Assembly: GCA_021800275.1 (NCBI GenBank)
Contig: JAJYZB010000009.1
Span: forward strand, 25,832 to 89,831
Direction of reading: 5' to 3'
Length of the DNA: 64,000 nucleotides
Origin: a bacterium
Lineage (GTDB): Bacteria > Vulcanimicrobiota > JABDET01
A program made the position numbers and the translations under genes. Numbering within the stretch: position 1 is the first letter of the stretch; each line of letters opens with the position of its first letter. Shown piece after piece: positions 52,501 to 61,054 of the stretch. The notes under the pieces were generated by a model. It worked only from the letters and a program-made list of their open reading frames with translations, did not search any database and was not told the DNA's origin.

Positions 52501-54183
52501 TTAAGCGATAAATTCTCGATAATTGGAAATAGTATAATGTAAATTGCGATCCTTGGTTTCCATTGCTCTTGCTATAACTTTCATCGTTGTTTCAACTGCT
52601 GTTCTTCGGTCCGGAATCATTTGGTCTTTCTGCAGAACGGTGTTCAAATCGTAGCATACGCAAGACTTATGCATTATTCTAAATAGTTCAAATTCTTCGA
52701 TGAGACTGAGCGGTATATGTTCCCCTTTTTTAAAGAGGTCATAAAGCGATTTGCCTTTACTTTTAGATTCAGATTCAATATGGTTAATGAAGTCAAATTC
52801 TGTTTTTTCATCCACTGCTCGATAGGCATTATAAGCCACCTCTCGTTTACCTGTGGGTGTTTCTCCAATAAGGAGTCTTTCCATGAATTTATCTAGGGGG
52901 AGAGTCTCAAGGACTAAGTCTTCATTGAAATTTCTTTTTAAGAGCATGACAGACGTCAGTTTGGTTGGTTCCATTGGATTAGTGAAAATTTGATTTTTTT
53001 CGAAAACTTTTGTGATATCAAGCATGGCTCTTGCATTGTCAAAAGCGAAAAGCCTTGCGAGGGTTTCTTTGATTTTATCATCGCTCTGTTTTTCAAAGTA
53101 GCTCCGAATGAATTGAATTTTGCAGTTCCTGATTGATTTTAAATTGTTTTCAAGAGTTTCTTTATTTTCTTCGTAAAACGTGGGGAGGACGTCTGGCACA
53201 TTCTCTAAGTGGGTTTGCAGAATCGAGTAAGCTGACTGAGGGAAAGATTCAACCAAATTGCATCGGAGATAAAACACTTTTTCAGATAGATAAGCATAAG
53301 CTTCGACAGGTTTCGAAAGATCGAGATCTGAAATTTCTTTTACAATGGGTTGATTATTCAAAGTTAAGCCATTCAGTATTCCTTTTTGACGGGGATGTTC
53401 TTCGATCCATTTGTAACAGTGAAACCCCTTTATTGTTTCGTGTTCTGGAGTTTCAATTTTTATGGGAGAAATTTTTTCTCCTGTTTTTGTCGTGTAGGCA
53501 TACCGGATATAAACCCAGTCATCTGAGTGAAATCGAGTTCCTGCAAATTCCATCAGACCATAGGAACTGGTAGATTTTCCAGTTCCAGTCGGAGCAATGT
53601 ACAGCACCCCTTTTTTGTCTTTTTCTACACAGGCTCCATGGATTGAGTGGATTCCGTACTCGTGCGCCAGAACTCTTCCAACAGCTCCTAAAACCCAACT
53701 TTTTAACTGTCCATAATAAGAAGTATTAAAAAATATGACCGTGTGAGCCTGTCGAGAGTAATAAGCTGCTTCCGGTTCTCCTTTCACACCTCCTAAGGCA
53801 TAAACTCGAACCTGAGGTTTCTCAGGAGTTTTAGTTCCTGTTATTTTTTCCCACTCTTCAACACTGTACCAGTTTTCTTTCCAAAATTCAGCTAGATGTT
53901 TACTGTTGGTTAGAGCTCTCACACGAATTCCGTGAACAATGACGTCGTGAAGAAAAATTTCTTCTTTTTTCCCTTCCATTGAGAGATGACCCGTGATTAA
54001 ATCTAAAAGCTCTTCGAGTCTGCCTGGTTTTTCATCAATGGTTTTATCATAAACAAGAGTTCTGCTCTTCGTTTTAGTAATGGTGTTGCTTTTTCCGATT
54101 GGAGTGCCTGCCCATTCAACATTTTCGCTTCGAGGTGGATCTGGAAAAACATAAGCGGCAACTTTTTCTTTTGATTTTAACAT
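52501..54183 (-). CDS. Large HPr-kinase/PEPCK-like P-loop protein
   Basis: 560 residues. The central part has the HPr kinase arrangement: IHGACVEKDKKGVLYIAP, then Walker A PTGTGKST (198-205), a short helix, and HSDDW (219-223) where HPrK has the Asp pair of its Walker B. The flanking parts (180 residues before, about 340 after) are not those of HPrK, which is about 310 residues, and I know no name for them. It probably phosphorylates a protein or small molecule with ATP. AGGAGGGG stands before the ATG. No ptsH or other PTS gene is seen. It has its own terminator at 52418-52444. Confidence 0.65.
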   Translation of the reverse strand: MLKSKEKVAAYVFPDPPRSENVEWAGTPIGKSNTITKTKSRTLVYDKTIDEKPGRLEELLDLITGHLSMEGKKEEIFLHDVIVHGIRVRALTNSKHLAEFWKENWYSVEEWEKITGTKTPEKPQVRVYALGGVKGEPEAAYYSRQAHTVIFFNTSYYGQLKSWVLGAVGRVLAHEYGIHSIHGACVEKDKKGVLYIAPTGTGKSTSSYGLMEFAGTRFHSDDWVYIRYAYTTKTGEKISPIKIETPEHETIKGFHCYKWIEEHPRQKGILNGLTLNNQPIVKEISDLDLSKPVEAYAYLSEKVFYLRCNLVESFPQSAYSILQTHLENVPDVLPTFYEENKETLENNLKSIRNCKIQFIRSYFEKQSDDKIKETLARLFAFDNARAMLDITKVFEKNQIFTNPMEPTKLTSVMLLKRNFNEDLVLETLPLDKFMERLLIGETPTGKREVAYNAYRAVDEKTEFDFINHIESESKSKGKSLYDLFKKGEHIPLSLIEEFELFRIMHKSCVCYDLNTVLQKDQMIPDRRTAVETTMKVIARAMETKDRNLHYTISNYREFIA

Positions 54184-54267
54184 AAAAAACCCCTCCTGAG
54201 GAACAACTTTTTTATTTGACTTCTATATTTTCAAGATGATTCCTGTAACGTTGAGATAGCGAATAAT

Positions 54268-55047
54268 TTAAAAGTGGGCTCCGAGTCCAATCATGATTCC
54301 ATTAATCGTGCTGCTGTAAAACCTGTTGTAATCGTATCCACGATACCCTGCTAAAATATTAAGGGGTGATTTTGGGAATTGATATGCCAGATAAGCCTCA
54401 TAACGGAGCAGATTTTGTGAAGGGAAATCATTTCCAGTGACATTGTTATAATCCCAGTAAGTGTTAATGCTGAGATGATTATGAAAATGGTAATCATATT
54501 CCATTCCTCCACCCCAGGCATTTCTTCCCCCTGTAGCTGAAAAATAATCCCCATAAATTGCTGTGGTAAATCCACTTGAATTATGGGCGAGAAAGTACTT
54601 TACTTTACCTCCACCGAATTGATAACTGCCTGGTGAGACAAGTCCAAATCCTCCTCCAGGCAAAGCAACTGGTTTGCCTGTATAGCCATCAAAACTCGTG
54701 GTGTCTAGCCCACTGGTATTTACAAATATAGGGCCTGTGTTTGTTTGGGTATATTCAATTCCAAATCCCAGATTCGGAACAATGGTCCTTTTTGTAAATC
54801 GGATATTAAGTTCTCCACCATAACTGGGGTTTGAGGATGAAAATGTGGGGGTGCTGACTGTGGCAAACCAGTAAAATGCATCAACAGTGACATCATATTT
54901 TTTGTTTCCAATTTGGATGCTGCCACTGTTGTTTGGCGGTTGAACAGGATTGTAACTATAAGCAGTCTCTCCTTTGGCAAAACTTTTGGAAGGTAATAAA
55001 ATGATAAAAAAAGACAAAAAAAGAAGACCGATGAGCATTTGTTTCAT
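54268..55047 (-). CDS. Outer-membrane beta-barrel protein
   Basis: 259 residues. A signal peptide (MKQMLIGLLFLSFFIILLPS, cleavage after SFA) is followed by alternating-hydrophobicity beta strands rich in Tyr, Gly, Asn and Thr, and the last residue is Phe (GLGAHF), the usual end signal for BAM-dependent insertion. I recognise no named family. It shows that the cell has an outer membrane. GAGGAG lies before the ATG. Between the HPrK-like gene and mdh, same strand. Confidence 0.78.
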   Translation of the reverse strand: MKQMLIGLLFLSFFIILLPSKSFAKGETAYSYNPVQPPNNSGSIQIGNKKYDVTVDAFYWFATVSTPTFSSSNPSYGGELNIRFTKRTIVPNLGFGIEYTQTNTGPIFVNTSGLDTTSFDGYTGKPVALPGGGFGLVSPGSYQFGGGKVKYFLAHNSSGFTTAIYGDYFSATGGRNAWGGGMEYDYHFHNHLSINTYWDYNNVTGNDFPSQNLLRYEAYLAYQFPKSPLNILAGYRGYDYNRFYSSTINGIMIGLGAHF

Positions 55048-55117
55048 TTTTTTCTCCTCTCTGCAGCATGCAGTGTCTTGTGGAATCTAAAGTTAATCAT
55101 TCTGATAAAGCGGTTAT

Positions 55118-56062
55118 TCAGCGATTCATCCCTCCTTTAGCCATTATCAAATCAATTAATTCTTTTACAGCTTGAGCTGACTTTTGCAAATCAACCTGTT
55201 CTTCAACACTGAGCATCATTTTCACAACTTCTTCAACTCCTGTTCCTCCAATTTTTGCTGGAACTCCAACAAAAAGTCCATCAATTCCATATTCTCCCTC
55301 CAGATAGACTGAACACGGTAGAATTTTTTTCTGATCGAGCATAACGGCGTCCACCATCTGAGCCACTGCTGCAGAAGGGGCATAAAACGCAGATCCTGTT
55401 TTTAAAAGTTTTACAACTTCAGCCCCTCCGTTTTGAGTGCGCTCAATTAAGCGCGTTAACGTTTCTTTTGGAAATAGGTTCGGAATTGGCACTCCGGCAA
55501 TAGTAGAATATCGCGAAAGGGGGACCATTGTGTCGCCATGTCCACCTAAAACAAGAGCGTAGGTGTCTGTTACTGAAATTTTCCCTTCCATGGATAGAAA
55601 GGTTCTGAATCGAGCTGTATCTAGAACTCCGGCCATGCCAAAAACCCGATTTTTAGGAAATCCGCTGACCTGAAATGCTAATTGGGTCATAGCATCAAGA
55701 GGATTGCTTACAAGAATCAGGATGCAGTTTGGTGAATATTTTACAATGTTTTGTGTAACACTCTTGACAATTTCCATGTTGGTAAAGAGGAGGTCGTCCC
55801 TGCTCATTCCTGGCTTTCGAGCGATTCCAGAGGTAATGACAGCAATATCGGAGTTAGCTGTTTCATGGTAAGCGTTTGTTCCGACAATTTCACAGTCATA
55901 TCCAACAAGAGGGGCAGCTTCCATTAGATCCAGAGCTTTTCCTTGTGGTAGTCCCTCGATTACATCCACTAAAACAAGATTGGCATAATTTCTCTCTGCC
56001 AGTCTTTGTGCAAGAGTTCCTCCCACGTTTCCCGCTCCAACAATCGTAATTTTTTTTCTCAT
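55118..56062 (-). CDS. mdh: Malate dehydrogenase (LDH-type)
   Basis: 314 residues from ATG 56062, preceded by GGAGAGGTG; the frame is open to 56128 without a better site. NAD-binding [11 protein letters not shown] with Asp at the end of strand 2 (LVDVIEG), substrate loop [12 protein letters not shown] (Arg for a second carboxylate, so malate rather than lactate), VSNPLDAMT and the catalytic His in [11 protein letters not shown]. Oxidises malate to oxaloacetate. Single gene. Confidence 0.96.
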   Translation of the reverse strand: MRKKITIVGAGNVGGTLAQRLAERNYANLVLVDVIEGLPQGKALDLMEAAPLVGYDCEIVGTNAYHETANSDIAVITSGIARKPGMSRDDLLFTNMEIVKSVTQNIVKYSPNCILILVSNPLDAMTQLAFQVSGFPKNRVFGMAGVLDTARFRTFLSMEGKISVTDTYALVLGGHGDTMVPLSRYSTIAGVPIPNLFPKETLTRLIERTQNGGAEVVKLLKTGSAFYAPSAAVAQMVDAVMLDQKKILPCSVYLEGEYGIDGLFVGVPAKIGGTGVEEVVKMMLSVEEQVDLQKSAQAVKELIDLIMAKGGMNR

Positions 56063-56282
56063 ATTGTGTTCACCTCTCCAGGCAAAATTGAGATAATCTC
56101 TTTTCATATTCTGACTTAACTCAATCATCCCTTCATAATTTCAATATGCTTTTTTCATAAGAATCTTTGGCTTGCGCACCGCGCTCTTCAGTAAACAAGC
56201 CTAAAACAAGCCTGTACTGCTTAAAAAGCTTGGCTATAGGTTTTATGCTTAAGAACTGCTGAAAACGCTGGGATTGTCTTGG

Positions 56283-56306
56283 GCTCTCTATTAAGAGATA
56301 GAGAGC
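56283..56306. repeat. Hairpin in the 254-base gap between mdh and GT39
   Basis: GCTCTCTA and TAGAGAGC pair over 8 bp with an 8-base loop. The gap (56129-56382) also holds CAAGCCTAAAACAAGCCTG, a short direct repeat. No T-run follows the stem. A small RNA or a 5' leader structure is possible, but I recognise no known family. Confidence 0.4.
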
Positions 56307-56382
56307 GACTGATCAGTTGGAAGGGGTTCCTTTTTCGCTAGAGAAAAACCATATTCGCAGGTGATGGAGACTAAAAACGTCT

Positions 56383-57981
56383 TTGAAGAACACGAAGATA
56401 ATTTTTTTTAAAAAAAAGCCAATTTTCAAAATGGTCTTTCCCATTTTGATCTTAGTTTTTGCAGCTGTTGTCCATTCTATTTTGGATGGAAAGCTTCCAT
56501 TAACAGGGGATGAGGCCTATTATTGGACATGGTCTCGCCATCTAGCTCTTGGATATCACGATCAACCTCCTCTGGTAGCATGGATTATCGCTTTTTTTTC
56601 TATTTTTGGGAAAACAGTTTTCTGGGTTAGGTTCCCTGCAGTTATTCTTACATTTTTCTCTGGATTTTTATTTTTTCTTTTTTCAAAAGACTTGTGCGGC
56701 AGTTATGAGAAAGGAATCATGGCTCTGTTTTTATTTCTTTTTACTCCAATATTGGCAGTTATTTCTCTGGCAATTTTTCCTGATATTCCGCTATTGTTCA
56801 GTTGGAGCCTTTTTTTATGGAGTTCATGGAAGTGGCTTCAGGATGATAGATTCTGGGTTGTCATGGGAATTGCTTTTGGTTTAGCAATGTTGAGTAAATT
56901 GATGGGTCTATTTTTATTTCCATCTTTTTTGTTATTTCTCGTTTTATCGGAAAATCATCGTTCTTTTTTAAAAAAAACTTCTTTATGGATGAGTCTGTTT
57001 CTTTCTCTTATTGCCGCTTCTCCATTTTTGTACTGGAATTTTCTACACCATTTTCAGAATTTTGCCTATCAGTTTGATTTTAGACTGGAACGAAAACTTA
57101 TCTTTTCTACATCTCTGTTTTTGACTTATTTATCTCTTGAAATGTTTGTTTTGTTTCCTCTTATTTTTGCGATGGTAGTAGGTGTTCTTTTATGGCTGTT
57201 TCGGAGAGCTTTTCAGAAAGATTGGAAAGCGATTTATGTTTTAAGCATGGCGCTTCCGATTATTCTATTTTTTTTTGCGGCTTCTTTTTTTATTCATGTT
57301 GGGCTGCATTGGGCACTTCCCGGGTATTTAGCTCTTTTTGCAGTTTTGCCTGAATGGGCTTATTCTGCAAGATTAAAAATTTTTCCAGTTAGAAAATGGA
57401 TGATATCGGGCAAAAGTTTTTTAGTTTTCTCTTTAGCGTGCTCTTTTTGTTTTTCTAGTTTTTTGTTTAGTATTCTGTTCTGGCCCAAGACATTAATTCC
57501 ATGGATCTCTTCTTTGAATTTGCGCTATCGGGATGTAAACCATGGTCAGCCGATTAAAACTCAAAGCCTTTCAGAGGTTTTGGGCTATCGTAAGCTTGGC
57601 AGAGCAGTGCTGCATGATTACGGGGAGATTTGCAAAACAAGGAAGTGTTTCGTTTTTACTGATTCTTACAGCCTTTCCAGCATTATCAGTTTTTACTCAA
57701 ATCTTCCTGCTAAAACCATTTTATTTACTTCGATGGGAGGGGAATACAGCCAGTGGGATCATTGGAAAGATGGGGTAGGAGATAATGCGCTTTATGTGGA
57801 CACTCAGCCGATTGGAACGAGATTGGATATTGACAGTATTTTGCAAAAAGCTTTCAAAAAAATAAACCCTCTGCCGTCTCTTTCTGTAAAAGAAAAAGGG
57901 TTTGACGCAAAGACATTCTATTTTGCGCGCTGTCAGGATTTGGTTTCACCTTCCTCTCTTGAGCCTATGAAACATGGCTGA
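56383..57981 (+). CDS. GT39-family glycosyltransferase
   Basis: A 532-residue membrane protein of the PMT/ArnT type with about 12 membrane segments. The first loop shows GDEAYYWTWSRHLALGYHDQ and PPLVAW, the acid/base and donor region of lipid-linked glycosyltransferases. It likely moves a sugar from polyprenyl phosphate to protein, lipid A or another glycan outside the inner membrane. The frame opens with TTG 56383; an inner ATG (residue 17, MVFPIL) is also possible and neither has a good ribosome site. The C-terminal 130 residues are a soluble domain. Lies next to tRNA-Pro, convergent. Confidence 0.85.
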   Translation: MKNTKIIFFKKKPIFKMVFPILILVFAAVVHSILDGKLPLTGDEAYYWTWSRHLALGYHDQPPLVAWIIAFFSIFGKTVFWVRFPAVILTFFSGFLFFLFSKDLCGSYEKGIMALFLFLFTPILAVISLAIFPDIPLLFSWSLFLWSSWKWLQDDRFWVVMGIAFGLAMLSKLMGLFLFPSFLLFLVLSENHRSFLKKTSLWMSLFLSLIAASPFLYWNFLHHFQNFAYQFDFRLERKLIFSTSLFLTYLSLEMFVLFPLIFAMVVGVLLWLFRRAFQKDWKAIYVLSMALPIILFFFAASFFIHVGLHWALPGYLALFAVLPEWAYSARLKIFPVRKWMISGKSFLVFSLACSFCFSSFLFSILFWPKTLIPWISSLNLRYRDVNHGQPIKTQSLSEVLGYRKLGRAVLHDYGEICKTRKCFVFTDSYSLSSIISFYSNLPAKTILFTSMGGEYSQWDHWKDGVGDNALYVDTQPIGTRLDIDSILQKAFKKINPLPSLSVKEKGFDAKTFYFARCQDLVSPSSLEPMKHG

Positions 57982-57984
57982 GAA

Positions 57985-58063
57985 TGGTCGGGGCGAGAGG
58001 ATTTGAACCTCCGGCCTCATGGTCCCGAACCATGCGCTCTAAGCCAAGCTGAGCTACGCCCCG
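57985..58063 (-). tRNA. tRNA-Pro (anticodon CGG)
   Basis: Minus strand: acceptor CGGGGCG pairs with CGCCCCG, D-arm GCTC...GAGC, anticodon arm CATGG-TTCGGGA-CCATG with anticodon CGG, T-arm GGAGG-TTCAAAT-CCTCT. The 3' ACCA is encoded. Reads proline CCG. It starts 5 bases after the stop of the NPCBM gene, so it is probably cut out of that transcript by RNase P. Confidence 0.95.
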
Positions 58064-58068
58064 GTTTT

Positions 58069-58851
58069 TTAGTTTTTCAACGCGGGATGAACCAGATCCA
58101 GCATGGCAAGGTTCCCATTCGCGGTTTCCATCTGGACTTTAATAGTGAGCACATTTACCCCTTTGAGCGGAACGGTAATATTAGTCGGAGTTGTGGCAGC
58201 CCCAATGGCAAGGGTTTGCAGAGTTTGGCCATCTCCAATAAATGTTATTGTTGCTGTAGTGGCGATGTAGGCATTAGCGGCTTTTAGGGATCCTGAATGG
58301 GTTTGATCGTCCAGTCCTACAGCAGCATTGAGTCTGGAGTATTTCCCCTGCAGATGCCAAGTTGCTTCTTCTGAGTCCCCATTAAATAACTGAAAAGAAA
58401 CTCCGTGTCTGTATGATTTTCCTTTCATTTTCATGGGCGGGTTCCAATACCGATCAGGCTGCGCATTGTTAAAGACAACAGCCTCATAAGGGTTGAGGAC
58501 AGTTCCAGATTTTGCCATTAAATCGGATAGATACTGTCCATTTGTTTTGAGTAGAATGGCGTGTTTTACGGCATTCCAGTGGATTCCTGCTCGAAATAAT
58601 TTTGCGATAAGTCGAAGGGGAACATAATAGCTGCCTTCGTAAAATAAAGAATCTGGAATATAATATTTTCCGTTGAAATAAAGGCCGCTCTGCGGTGTAA
58701 CATTTTTACTGTTTAAAATAAAGTTAACAGGATAAGAGCGAACAGGAATCTCTTGTTTAGAATGAGCCTGTGCGCTCTGCATTGAAAAGAAAACAAACAC
58801 GTAGAGCATAAGAGATAAGAGTATTTTTTTAAAACGTTGAAATTCTTTCAT
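58069..58851 (-). CDS. Secreted copper-amine-oxidase-N plus NPCBM domain protein
   Basis: 260 residues from ATG 58851, behind AGGAGGAG. Signal peptide to about residue 28 (ends QSAQA). Residues 45-110 look like the copper amine oxidase N-like domain (FNGKYYIPDSLFYEGSYYVPLRLIAKLF). About 120-255 is an NPCBM-type carbohydrate-binding module (HGVSFQLFNGD, RLNAAVGLDDQT, ATITFIGDGQTL, VNVLTIKV). It probably binds cell-surface or environmental glycans. Promoter at 58897-58925; tRNA-Pro follows in the same direction. Confidence 0.82.
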   Translation of the reverse strand: MKEFQRFKKILLSLMLYVFVFFSMQSAQAHSKQEIPVRSYPVNFILNSKNVTPQSGLYFNGKYYIPDSLFYEGSYYVPLRLIAKLFRAGIHWNAVKHAILLKTNGQYLSDLMAKSGTVLNPYEAVVFNNAQPDRYWNPPMKMKGKSYRHGVSFQLFNGDSEEATWHLQGKYSRLNAAVGLDDQTHSGSLKAANAYIATTATITFIGDGQTLQTLAIGAATTPTNITVPLKGVNVLTIKVQMETANGNLAMLDLVHPALKN

Positions 58852-58896
58852 TCTACTCCTCCTGAGAAACAATAAATTAACTCTTTTTAAAATTTC

Positions 58897-58925
58897 ATCT
58901 TAATCAGACGAATCCTTTTTGTCAC
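58897..58925 (-). promoter_or_regulatory. Promoter of the NPCBM gene and tRNA-Pro
   Basis: Minus strand GTGACA (58920-58925), 17-base spacer, TAAGAT (58897-58902). Leader of about 40 bases to the ATG at 58851. Confidence 0.55.
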
Positions 58926-59042
58926 TCCACTGTTAAAAATTATTTTTTTGAGGCTGTCATTTTCCCCTATTGGCTAAAATCGTATAAATAAGGAAGGAAG
59001 AGGGATATGAAAAGGAAAATTTATCTTTAAGAGGATTAGTTT

Positions 59043-59984
59043 ATGTTGACCCTTCAAAAAGAAGAAATATCTGTTAAAATTCGTCATCTGGCAAGGGAGA
59101 AAGAGGCTATTATTTTAGCCCACAACTACCAGACAGGAGAAGTTCAGGAGATCAGCGACGTGGTCGGGGATTCTCTTGGGCTCTCTTTAGAAGCGAAAAA
59201 AACGAATGCCAGGATGATCGTGTTCTGCGGTGTGCTTTTTATGGCTGAAACGGCTAAGATTTTAAATCCTGACAAAAAAGTTCTTCTGCCAAATTCGGCC
59301 GCTGGATGCTCTCTGGCTAATTCTATTACACCTGAATCACTTGATGATTGGAGTCAAAAATATCCGGAGCATACCGTTGTGACTTATGTGAATTCTTCAG
59401 CCGAAGTTAAAGCCATGTCATATATTTGCTGTACTTCAGCTAATGCTGTTAGCGTAGTTAAGTCAGTTCCTTCGAATAAAATTTTATTTACCCCTGATCG
59501 AAATTTGGGAGCCTGGGTAAAAAAGCAGGTTCCAGAAAAAGAGATTGTTATTTATGATGGAGATTGTCCTGTTCATGATGTTTTGCGCTCACCTGATTTA
59601 GTAAAACTGAAAGAAAGGCTCCCTGGCGCTGTTGTTATAGCTCACCCCGAATGCAGAGAGGATGTTCTTCAATTGGCTGACGAGATCTGCTCCACCACAG
59701 GAATGATTTCACGAGTTGCTAAACACCCTGAGGCAGACCTTTTTATTATTGCGACTGAAGAAGGGATGCTCTATCAATTGAGAAAGAAATTTCCGGATAA
59801 AGAGTTTGTCTTGGCAGATGGCTGCATTGGATGCAAGCTTCTCTGCCCTTATATGAAGGCAACGACTTTGGAGGATGTTTATCGATCTCTGACCGAGGAA
59901 AGACATGAGATAACAATTTCAGATTCTATTATTCGGGACGCTAGAAATTCTCTTGAGAGAATGCTGGCTGTTCCTCGGGATTAG
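59043..59984 (+). CDS. nadA: Quinolinate synthase
   Basis: 4Fe-4S enzyme that condenses iminoaspartate with dihydroxyacetone phosphate to give quinolinate. 313 residues, with ILAHNYQTGEVQEISDVVGDS, the cluster cysteines in VFCGVLFMAE, in the CC before TSANA and in CIGCKLLCPYMK, and HPEC. First gene of nadA-nadC-nadB. AAGAGGAT lies before the ATG. Confidence 0.97.
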   Translation: MLTLQKEEISVKIRHLAREKEAIILAHNYQTGEVQEISDVVGDSLGLSLEAKKTNARMIVFCGVLFMAETAKILNPDKKVLLPNSAAGCSLANSITPESLDDWSQKYPEHTVVTYVNSSAEVKAMSYICCTSANAVSVVKSVPSNKILFTPDRNLGAWVKKQVPEKEIVIYDGDCPVHDVLRSPDLVKLKERLPGAVVIAHPECREDVLQLADEICSTTGMISRVAKHPEADLFIIATEEGMLYQLRKKFPDKEFVLADGCIGCKLLCPYMKATTLEDVYRSLTEERHEITISDSIIRDARNSLERMLAVPRD

Positions 59985-59988
59985 AGCT

Positions 59989-61032
59989 TTGCCACCAGAG
60001 ATCAGCAAGGATGTGAATTCTCTGATTTTAGAGGGTTTCCAGCAAGAACGTTTTCTCTCTTTGAAAAATAAAGAGTACCGTCGCTTTGTTCAGAAGTTTT
60101 TAGAGATGCAGTTAAAAGAGGATGTTAAAAAGAAAGATTTAACCACTTCTTTTCTGTTTTCTAGAATTCTTCCTGACAAAGCTGCATCTCATGCAGAGGC
60201 AGAGATCATTGCTAAGCAGAAAGGAATTTTAGCAGGGCTTGAAGAGTTTAAGTTTTTTTGCGAGATGAATCAAATATTAGTAAATGCTCCCTTTAAAGAT
60301 GGGGATAAAATTCGACAAGGTGATAAAGCGCTGTCGTTATCAGGCGCCTTGGAAACTCTTTTAAGAACTGAAAGAGTAGGACTTGATCTTCTCGGAAGAA
60401 TGAGTGGAATTGCCACAGCAGCAAACGAGCTAGTGCAGAAAGTTAATAAAATCAGTAAAACTAAAATTGCTGCTACACGGAAAACTTTGTGGGGTAATCT
60501 AGACAAAAAAGCGGTTTTTCTTGGTGGAGGACTGACTCACAGGCTGGGACTCTGGCAAGCTGTTTTAGTGAAGGAAAATCATTTAACTGCTTTGAAAAGT
60601 CTTGGAATTAAGGATCCATTTTCTTATATTAAGGATTCTCTATCTTCTCTTAAATTTCATGATTTAATGAAATTGATCAGGGGTACATCACACCAGCAGC
60701 GCCGCTTTCCATCATTTTTTGAAATTGAAGTAGAGACCATTGAACAGGGTGTTCATGTTGGAGAATTATTGATGGGTCAGAAATTGGATTTTTCTTTTGC
60801 GCTCCTGCTGGACAATTTTTCTTCTTTAAATATACGCAAAATCGTTAAGATATTTTCTAAAAGAAGTTGGGATAAGAAGATTTTACTTGAGGCTTCAGGT
60901 GGAATTACTCCTTCCAATCTTATGGAATACGCAGAAACAGGGGTCGATTTAATTTCAATGGGATTTTTAACACATTCAGTAAAGCATTTTGATTTTTCGC
61001 AAAAAATTACTGCTATTTCACGTAAATTTTAG
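59989..61032 (+). CDS. nadC: Quinolinate phosphoribosyltransferase
   Basis: Makes nicotinate mononucleotide from quinolinate and PRPP. TRKT, GGGLTHRLGLWQAVLVKENH and EASGGITPSNL are diagnostic. The protein is longer than usual (347 against about 285) because of an N-terminal part. No ATG is available: TTG 59989, four bases after the nadA stop, is my choice; GTG 60013 (AAGGAT before it) is also possible, and a TTG at 59953 would overlap nadA. Second gene of the NAD operon. Confidence 0.93.
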   Translation: MPPEISKDVNSLILEGFQQERFLSLKNKEYRRFVQKFLEMQLKEDVKKKDLTTSFLFSRILPDKAASHAEAEIIAKQKGILAGLEEFKFFCEMNQILVNAPFKDGDKIRQGDKALSLSGALETLLRTERVGLDLLGRMSGIATAANELVQKVNKISKTKIAATRKTLWGNLDKKAVFLGGGLTHRLGLWQAVLVKENHLTALKSLGIKDPFSYIKDSLSSLKFHDLMKLIRGTSHQQRRFPSFFEIEVETIEQGVHVGELLMGQKLDFSFALLLDNFSSLNIRKIVKIFSKRSWDKKILLEASGGITPSNLMEYAETGVDLISMGFLTHSVKHFDFSQKITAISRKF

Positions 61033-61054
61033 ATGGAAATAAGGGGGAAGTAGA

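Noticed and set aside
58003..58287. Plus-strand ORF across the tRNA and NPCBM gene
   Set aside because: It overlaps tRNA-Pro and the reverse strand of a well supported gene; shadow frame.
59007..59030. Seven-codon ORF (MKRKIYL) with AAGGAAGGAAGAGGG before nadA
   Set aside because: The ribosome-site-like sequence is striking, but the ORF is too short to support as a leader without conservation; it may just be a purine-rich nadA leader.
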